Positions 57,761-64,000 of a stretch of DNA of 64,000 bases are shown piece after piece. Origin of the DNA: Fasciola hepatica. Lineage: Eukaryota > Platyhelminthes > Trematoda > Plagiorchiida > Fasciolidae. Position numbers and translations under genes: made by a program. The first letter of the stretch is position 1, and every line of letters begins with the position of its first letter. The stretch covers positions 9,510,501 to 9,574,500 of the forward strand of contig CANUEZ040000163.1 of assembly GCA_948099385.1 (NCBI GenBank). The letters run 5' to 3'. Under the pieces are notes generated by a model. It saw only the letters and a program-made list of their open reading frames with translations. It made no database searches and had not been told where the DNA came from.

Positions 57761-59585
57761 GGACGAAACTGTGAATCATGGAGGTGGTATACATATTAAG
57801 TAACAATAAAGGGAGGTCAGGACCACCGAAACGCAGGAGGGCCGGTGGGAGGTCATCTGGTCCCGGTTTCGAGGAAGGTTTAAAAGACGAAACTGATTTT
57901 TCAATTTCTAGATGGGTGAAGGGAATCGATGAAAGAGAGGCAGAGGTGCAGGGCTGGATTGTAGGAGGGGGAATACCAGGACAGCTTATAAGGGAGGAAG
58001 AAAAATGCTCATTGAAGGCCTCAGAAATAGATGCTGGAGTATTAGCGGTAGATGAGCCGCAGATGAGGAACTTGGGCGAGGTATGATTGGATTGATTGGA
58101 CCTTTTGCTAAACAGGTTGGACAGGTAGCCAGTTTTGTTTGGGTGTGCTAGGGCGATGGCCTCTTGCCTTCTCAGATGCGAATCGACCATGCAACGCAGC
58201 CTCAGTTGTAGCTGGTTTATGCGCAGGAGAATTGTAAAGTCGTGTGATCTAGCGAAGGTAAGTTGCAGCTTAGACAGCTTACGCTCTAAAAGTGACAGGC
58301 GTGAGATGCTGGAATTGGGGCGTGGGTCGACACATGGGTTGGCGGTGTTTAGGCAGTGTAGGAGGTTGGAGTAGAGAGAGTTCACGACAGTGAGGGAATC
58401 GGATGAAAGAAAAAATGTGTCCCAGTTAAGGGAGCGGATTATCATTGGCACTAGGGGCCAGTTACAGGAACGGTAGGAAGTCAGAACAGAGGGAGAGGAT
58501 TGCATCGGATGAGAACAGCTGAACTTGCACTTGATAATACGGTGGTCACTACCCGGGAAGTGATCAGTAATCTGGGTGATCATATCAAGAACATCAATGG
58601 AGAATACTAGGTCCAAGATGTTGTTCCCCCTAGTAGGGCAGGAGACATGTTGGGTCCATCCACCAAGACGGACACAAGAAAGGAAGGTGGAGAGGGCGGG
58701 AGGGCTAGTATGGGGGGACCAGCAAATTGAAGGAAAGTTAAAGTCACCCGCAATAATTTTTGCACTGGCAGGGTAGTCAAGCGCAGCATTAAAGACATCC
58801 ACGGCAGAGTCAGTTTTTGCAGGCTCCAGACCCGGGGGGACGTAGACGCAGCCAAGGAGGAGTTTCTGGCCGGAGGCGTGAATGGATAGCCATAACGAAT
58901 CCTCAATAAGGAGAAGAGGGGGGTAGTCGATAACACTAGCGTGGATAGTGCATTTGACAAAGGCTAAACAGCCCCCTCCACGCCTGGACTGGCGGGTGTT
59001 CGAGAAGCATTGATACCCAGCTATGCGAACAAGGTCAAGCGAAGCATCATCTGACAGCCAGGATTCAGTTATTAGTATAATGTCAGCGTTTGACGTAAAT
59101 GCCAGAGATCGCAGGTGCGATATTTTTCTAATTATTGAGCGAGCGTTAATAAGAACTAGTAGGAATGAGTTCAGTGTCGGTGTGCGCAAAGCATGGATGC
59201 CAGGTGCAAGACTATTGGGATCGCTGTGGCGATAGGAGTTGGGTCTCAGTGAGGATAGAGCGTCAGTAGAAGGGGGAGGGCAGGCAGTGTTGGGTGGGGG
59301 ACGGAAAGTAGGAGAAGCGTTAGCATTGGGCGCAACCGATCGTTGTGGGTGATCAATACGGTGGGTGTGCAGCACACCGCCGATGTGGGCCGGAGGGGTG
59401 TCACACGGTGCAGAGGGAGGGGGCACCATATGGCAAAGTGAGAGGTTAAGAATATTTGTCGAAGCGGGGTGGACAGGGGGGAGTGCGTGGTGTAAGGTGC
59501 TGAGTGGCATGGCCTCGAGTGGGGAGCGAACAGTGATATGGGCCTGTGAAAGTTTATGGATATGGTCCATAGGGCGACTAGCCAT
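57693..59585 (-). CDS. LINE endonuclease (ORF2, proximal part)
   Basis: A 630-codon frame. Residues 1-140 form a proline/serine-rich N-terminal stretch. The apurinic-type endonuclease follows: asparagine motif LINARSIIRK (N147), glutamate motif LITESWLSDD (E174), RRGGGCLAF near 191, GDFNFPSICW (D281, N283), NNILDLVFS near 321 and GSDHRI (S346, D347, H348), all intact. The linker to the reverse transcriptase contains SSFKPSSKPGPDDLPPALLR. The frame ends at 57693 after a one-base shift in or next to the G7 run at 57756-57762 (plus strand). Before that point the protein reads straight toward the polymerase domain, so the two frames are one ORF2 broken by a single indel. The true start may be upstream of the first methionine. 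Confidence 0.88.
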   Translation of the reverse strand: MASRPMDHIHKLSQAHITVRSPLEAMPLSTLHHALPPVHPASTNILNLSLCHMVPPPSAPCDTPPAHIGGVLHTHRIDHPQRSVAPNANASPTFRPPPNTACPPPSTDALSSLRPNSYRHSDPNSLAPGIHALRTPTLNSFLLVLINARSIIRKISHLRSLAFTSNADIILITESWLSDDASLDLVRIAGYQCFSNTRQSRRGGGCLAFVKCTIHASVIDYPPLLLIEDSLWLSIHASGQKLLLGCVYVPPGLEPAKTDSAVDVFNAALDYPASAKIIAGDFNFPSICWSPHTSPPALSTFLSCVRLGGWTQHVSCPTRGNNILDLVFSIDVLDMITQITDHFPGSDHRIIKCKFSCSHPMQSSPSVLTSYRSCNWPLVPMIIRSLNWDTFFLSSDSLTVVNSLYSNLLHCLNTANPCVDPRPNSSISRLSLLERKLSKLQLTFARSHDFTILLRINQLQLRLRCMVDSHLRRQEAIALAHPNKTGYLSNLFSKRSNQSNHTSPKFLICGSSTANTPASISEAFNEHFSSSLISCPGIPPPTIQPCTSASLSSIPFTHLEIEKSVSSFKPSSKPGPDDLPPALLRFGGPDLPLLLLNMYTTSMIHSFVPPSMEILCFSSALQKGRITRPR

Positions 59586-59775
59586 ATGGCCACGGGTGCG
59601 GAGGGCACCGGTCAGGAAAAAAAGAGATCTTGGCTGCAGGTAACCTACCTGTTGGGCAGAGTCAGTATAAGGCCGGTAGGTCGGTATGGGGGTGAAGGCA
59701 TGTGGGAGAGTAACTGGGACGTAGTGTGAGTCGGGGGCGGGAAGGGAGTGGCGAAATTTGCAAAGGTTTGGAGGC

Positions 59776-61060
59776 TCATGAGGGGCAGGGGAGCCGGTAA
59801 GTGGGGGGGTGGGGTGAGGAGGCGGGATACGGGTACGAACCCAGAGTATCTGCTAGGGTATGTACGTGGTACTTCAGGGTTAGATGAGGGTTGGTGGAGG
59901 TGAGCAGGGGGGAACAGCGGAGGCATGCTGGGGCTATAGTATGGAGAGTTGGTGTTTGGGGGGGGCAGGGAGGGATATACGGTAGCAACGGAGATGGAGG
60001 GTTGGTGTAACCCATGCGATCAGAGAGAGGGAAAGACAGTGGAAGGGAGTGCGAGGCAGTGGAAGGGTGAGTGGCACTGGCAAGGCCCTGAAGGTCACTC
60101 CTACTCAAAGGGACGATGGCGCTAGACGGATCCGGATGGTGGCCCAGTTGGTTATCACCTGGAGGATCCGAGAGTTCGCTATAGGCAGAAGCCGATTGAG
60201 AGTTGGGGGTAATAGGTGAGGTGATTAGTTGGGCAAGTGCGGACCTGGTAGGAGTACCAGGTAGGCTTATGGGGGGATTAGAGCGGCACTTATGAGGATA
60301 GAAACGAAGTGTCGCGGCTGAGCTAGCAGCTGGTGGGTAGTTTGTAGAGCCGTTAGAGCGAGAGCGGCGGGTGACAACACTTGTCAACGGCTCGGAGGAC
60401 GGATTGGAAGCAGTACGGCGGGGGCTGTTGGTTGTACCAGGGTCTTGTTTTGGCTCAGAGACTATGACGGGGGAGCGCGGCTTTAATGCTGAAGTGGAGT
60501 GCCGCTTGGGGCCTGTGGTCGGGGAGCGAGGGCTACTGCTAGTAGAGGCTACTGGGGGAGATGGTAAAAAAGGGCGTTTGAGTGGAAGCGGAACCGTGGG
60601 TGGGGAGTTAGACATATCTAAGTCGACAGTTTGCAGGCAGGCAGGGCGAGGCGCTGGGCTCGCCTTTGACTTCTTGACAGAGGGGCATTGGGTAACCTTC
60701 ATGTCGGTTACAGTGGGGTCAGTCTGCATGGGCAAGGCGGAGTTATTTCTCAGCGAACGAAGTATTTCCCGTTGGAGGGGGGTTGTATCAGAGAATATCT
60801 TGATTTCCTCATACGGCGAAAGGGCAGCAATTGTCAACTTGTTGCTAATGAACTCTGTAGCTGTTAGATCGTCCGTGAACTGGAATAGCAGGGGGCAACT
60901 ATGTCGCTGGGACTTTTTACGTAGCCTCCTGCAATGGCATCTATAGTGAGCCATGTTGCACGAACTTAGTATGTTGTGTTTCGCCAAGGAAAGTGGTAAA
61001 CGGTCTCCCTGTACAGAGTTGACCACCAATAAGACACGACCACCAAAAAGTATAGATTGG
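59776..61060 (-). CDS. LINE ORF1, probable RNA-binding protein
   Basis: An open frame of about 417 codons to a stop at 59776. Near its beginning lies CNMAHYRCHCRRLRKKSQRH and then CPLLFQFTDD, a Cys/His cluster followed by basic residues, shared with the ORF1 at 51.3 kb. The rest is rich in proline, serine and threonine with basic patches. The recorded first codon (61029) is TTG and the frame stays open upstream, so the natural start is unclear and the copy may be 5'-truncated relative to the 51.3-kb ORF1, which has about 150 more residues. RNA or nucleic-acid chaperone function is inferred from its position in a LINE. ORF2 begins 190 bases downstream. Confidence 0.75.
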
Positions 61061-62640
61061 CATTAAAAGTGAGAGAAAATATCCCACTGTTTTGTCTTCC
61101 AGGCACACCAGCCCTGTCACATGTGACTCATGTCTCCCGGTTGTAGTGTTGCTACGGATTGACTGGTGTGGTTGACCTATTCCCAACGCGGCTTGTTACA
61201 TGCGATTCACGTTTCGGCCGGAGTGTGAGAGCTGTGGTTGCCCACCAAAAGCAGCTCCGCCTTCTCTGACAACCAGATACCTGACTGTGATGAAACCATA
61301 AAAAAAATAAAAACGTCTAAAAAGTGTGGATCATTCTTGGAGCGCCGCGTGCTGGATGCCAGTGGTTGTGTGTTGTGCTACCTCCCTACCCGAAGCAGGC
61401 TCTTGTGCCGCCTACCATGAGCACCGAAAGTAGATCGTTAGAGTTGGCTTCCCTGACGAAACCTCGGACCGATCTTATTCCCATTTCTTACGGCTCTCCA
61501 AAACTAGTCCTCACATCGATGTTTTCCTGCTTTGCAACACGATAACGACGAAAAAGACACCGCGATAACCATGCAATCATGTTTACATCAGACTTCCTTG
61601 CCCACACTCGAGCATAATCTCAGTACGATAGCCCCGTCGAGTAAGAGCATAGATGAACTTACGTTGATGTTCCAAGGCACGTGACCAATTGCCTCTAATG
61701 TATCACCTCTGTCACCCCAATAGTTTCTCCAACTTTAAGGCTCCTCAGAAACTACTCAGTATAGAATAACCACTATACCGGAAGAGACAGTAACAGCATA
61801 GGGTTACGCTAACAGTGTGCCAGTCCCATTCGCTCAGTCTGTTACTTCAAACCTATCTCATCACCTCGTTGCCAAACTGCGTTCTGCCTAAGCAAACGGT
61901 ATTGAAGGTTATCATTTCTAACTGCTCTAAACTGAGAAACTTCAGGTCATTTATTAGTATCCGAGCGATGCCGTGCCAACGTGCAAAATCATAAATCCTT
62001 TGGGATGCATACACAGTTACCAAACCAGTGTACGCAACTTCCTTAGCCTGCAGCAGTATAGCGCAAATCTACTGCGAGCCTATTTTACTTAGAATGTGGA
62101 GTAGGTGCCACTGACTGCTCAAATTAAACTTCACCCACGCCCCACTAGCACAGACCTAACCAGTCCATTATTTATTGTCTTCATATATCATCATAACCCA
62201 CAGCTGGAATTACGTCCAGACTGCAATCTCCCTTTATTTCAGGTTCCTTGTCTCCCACTATCGCAGTCGCCAAACCGGATAACCAAGAATGCCACTTTGA
62301 CTCGTACGGCCAGAGACTCAAGTGGAACCTGCCATGGCAACTGGGACCTAAATCAAGCCACCCGACAGGAAATATTCCTAATTGCTTATCAGATCGTTCA
62401 GCGTTTTCAAAAGCAGCCAACACGAATTCCACTCCACGCACATGCTGCAAATATACGGCCACACACGACCGATTGACCGATACATACTTTGCCCTGCCAG
62501 ACGGAGAATACCCGTAAGATGTCGTACGTTACCAGAAATGACGCTGAATAAAACTGAAGGCAAATGAGTCAACTTATACATATATATTTGTCGGTGAAAC
62601 AGCATATTAACGCATATTAAAGCATATTAACGTCCATGCG
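61061..62640. other. Non-coding interval, no gene recognised
   Basis: The continuation of the BEL/Pao gag expected on the far side of the LINE was not found here. Frames reach 123 codons (62105-62476) without a recognised domain. Confidence 0.4.
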
Positions 62641-63334
62641 GAGATTTCCCATTTTATTACCCGTTCCCACAGTTTGCCTTTCCCCCGAACGGTACCCGGT
62701 TGGAAACTGACTCTCCACCTCTCGAGGACCCTCCAGTTGCGCTTTCTCATTTCTTAATGGTACATGTTACTGATCCTGAATCTAAACTCACCTTTTTATG
62801 GACTGCTGTTTCTCCCACATCCACCAGTGTGCACTTTCACAAAATTGGTCTAGCACCGTTTCGAAACTCATTCCGTTTATTGAACTCCGGTAAATCCGTC
62901 ATTCAGGGTTTGCATCGTCTTCATCGAAAGCCATCCTCTTCGTATACATCGACTTTCCCGAGAAAACCTCTTTACAATCTTTTTCTTCCTTTTCTTCTTG
63001 TTCAAAATTTGCCCCATCTGCAGAACCTTAGTAGGCCTCCGTTTCCTCAACTTGCATCATTCTCGTTCACAATGCGTCCTTGGCACTGCGTTAACCATTT
63101 TTCGATATTTCCACCATGTACCACCGCCCAGCCCTGAGTCGAAATCGGCTTGAAACTGCCGCGCAAACCATTAATAAAATGATACATTCAAACTGTAGCT
63201 GGCTATGTTTATCTATCGCTGATACTCTTGACTCAAACTTTAAGATTGTGAATATTTCACCTTACTGAGTAAAGCTTTACACCATGATCGTGCGCTAGCT
63301 CGTGGGTCCCGACCATGGCCGAGAAATATACCAA

Positions 63335-63380
<46 letters not shown>
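62640..63380 (+). mobile_element. Probable LINE 3' end with (ATT)15 tail
   Basis: The last 100 bases (CATGATCGTGC, then GAAATATACCAATATTATT) parallel the end of the minus-strand LINE at 53.8-61 kb (CATGATCATGC, then GAAATAAACCATTATT), followed by a pure trinucleotide tail. The 145-codon frame at 62700-63137 and the frame ending near 63268 are not recognised as LINE protein, so the 5' limit of the element is a guess. Plus orientation. Confidence 0.5.
63336..63380. repeat. (ATT)15 microsatellite, LINE tail
   Basis: Forty-five bases of uninterrupted ATT. It generates isoleucine or tyrosine runs in frames on both strands that are not genes. Confidence 0.95.
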
Positions 63381-63381
<1 letters not shown>

Positions 63382-64000
63382 CCTTTGGCGCAGTTTTACA
63401 AGGTTCCCGTCGGCTCAACCAATATTGCTCCATGGATCCCGACTCAACCCGTCCAGGCATTTTCAAAGAAGTGGAGGAAAAACTGGCTGCTTCTTATGCA
63501 CCTCTTTTTAAGCGATGCCTTCACGATGGAGTTTTCCCCAGCAACAGGAAAAAACAGTTATCTCACCCATCTATAAGAAGGGCAAGGGACATCTTGCTTC
63601 GTGTTACAGAACCATGGGTCCAAAAAGCTTCACCGGCAACATTTTCGAGCGGATTATTAGAAGTGCGGTTCTTTCCCGTCCGCGCAGAAATAGGATCCCC
63701 TCCCCATCCCAACACGGTTTTCTTTCTTGCGGATCATGCATCAGCGGTATGCTTACTGTTATGGATGGTCCGACCAAAGCGGACGACCGTGGCCAGGTCT
63801 CACGCGCTGTATTAATTGATTTCACTAAGGCCTTTGACAGGGTCCCCCATACCTACATTCTTCATAAGCCGCTAAAATACGGGATAGCAGGCTCCATGTT
63901 GGACATCTTACGCAGCTTCCTTACCGACTGCGCCTCTGTGGTAAGGTGGGGGATGTTTTGTCGCAACCCGCCCTAGTAACAACCGGGGTCCCACAATGGT
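63381..64000 (+). pseudogene. LINE reverse transcriptase, partial, cut by window edge
   Basis: It begins directly after the (ATT)15 tract. The first frame gives MDPDSTRPGIFKEVEEKLAA and YAPLFKRCLHDGVFPSN. A one-base loss at the A6 run 63549-63554 shifts to the frame continuing TVISPIYKKGKGHLASCYR, FERIIRSAVLS, PSQHGFLSCGSC, motif A RAVLIDFTKAFDRVPH and ILRSFLTDCASVVR, with a second shift near 63945 leading to ALVTTGVPQ, the start of motif B. The order is that of a CR1/jockey reverse transcriptase. The catalytic box lies beyond the window. Two frameshifts mark it as inactive unless it is a sequencing artefact. Confidence 0.8.

Larger units (their letters stand above)
53779..61060 (-). mobile_element. 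Nearly intact CR1-type LINE with (TTA)n tail
   Basis: A 7.3-kb element on the minus strand: ORF1 (61029-59776), ORF2 endonuclease (59585-57693) and reverse transcriptase (57652-56345) that join but for one frameshift, a 2.5-kb 3' untranslated region (56344-53798) and a trinucleotide tail (53797-53779). The whole element is pyrimidine-rich on its sense strand. It lies inside a BEL/Pao gag at the left. The right edge near 61060 is set where similarity to the other ORF1 (51.3 kb) stops, so the copy may be slightly 5'-truncated. The long open frames indicate a young insertion. Confidence 0.85.

Noticed and set aside
60371..60946. A 191-codon plus-strand frame
   Set aside because: It is antisense to the LINE ORF1 and results from that element's skewed composition.
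63257..63466. Isoleucine- and tyrosine-run frames
   Set aside because: They are translations of the (ATT)15 microsatellite.
1..64000. A complete host gene or a novel multi-gene system
   Set aside because: No set of adjacent exons or co-oriented non-transposon genes could be supported. All long frames belong to retrotransposons.

Overview
The window looks like a repeat-dense eukaryotic nuclear contig, most probably from a parasitic flatworm (trematode or cestode). The reasons are AT-rich non-coding DNA with no operon structure, no ribosomal RNA gene and no complete host gene; LINE relics of the RTE, CR1 and jockey-like types whose protein motifs resemble those familiar from flatworm genomes; degenerate Ty3/gypsy and BEL/Pao LTR elements; tRNA-like short repeats; and abundant microsatellites. 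The flatworm assignment is inference from remembered family resemblance. No database search was run.

Layout. From 1 to about 21 kb the sequence is mostly anonymous AT-rich DNA holding small relics: short dispersed repeats, tRNA-like short elements, RTE LINE fragments (10.85-11.26 kb minus, 17.06-17.57 kb plus, 20.44-20.99 kb minus) and the C-terminal end of a CR1-type LINE (15.2-15.6 kb). From 21.9 to 24.6 kb lies a heavily mutated Ty3/gypsy element in which protease-, reverse transcriptase-, RNase H- and integrase-like blocks remain in the usual order. From 25 to 35 kb there are further tRNA-like repeats, microsatellites and one candidate host 3' exon (31.9 kb). A dead CR1-type LINE lies at 35.4-38.4 kb with a mutated catalytic YADD box. 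From 38.4 to 45.7 kb there is a GC-rich exon-like patch (39.4 kb), a jockey-like C-terminal relic (41 kb), a candidate terminal exon (44.1 kb) and a near-perfect palindrome (45.2 kb).

From 45.7 kb to the end nearly everything is retrotransposon. A LINE family ending in (GAACT)n occurs as a long copy (45.9-50.5 kb, minus), a second 3' end (50.8-51.2 kb), a very short 3' end (45.7 kb) and a 3'-end fragment nested inside the long copy (48.16-48.35 kb). A plus-strand CR1-type ORF1 (51.3-52.4 kb) is followed by a BEL/Pao gag (52.7-53.78 kb), which stops abruptly at the (TAA)n tail of a long, nearly intact CR1-type LINE on the minus strand (53.78-61.06 kb). That LINE has ORF1, an apurinic-type endonuclease and a reverse transcriptase with intact catalytic motifs, interrupted mainly by one frameshift. 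At the right edge an (ATT)15 LINE tail abuts another LINE reverse transcriptase that runs off the window.

No gene network can be drawn. The interest lies in nested insertion history, element-specific 3' tails, a shared Cys/His motif in ORF1 proteins, and a few possible host exons that need transcript evidence. Boundaries of degenerate elements are approximate, usually within tens of bases.
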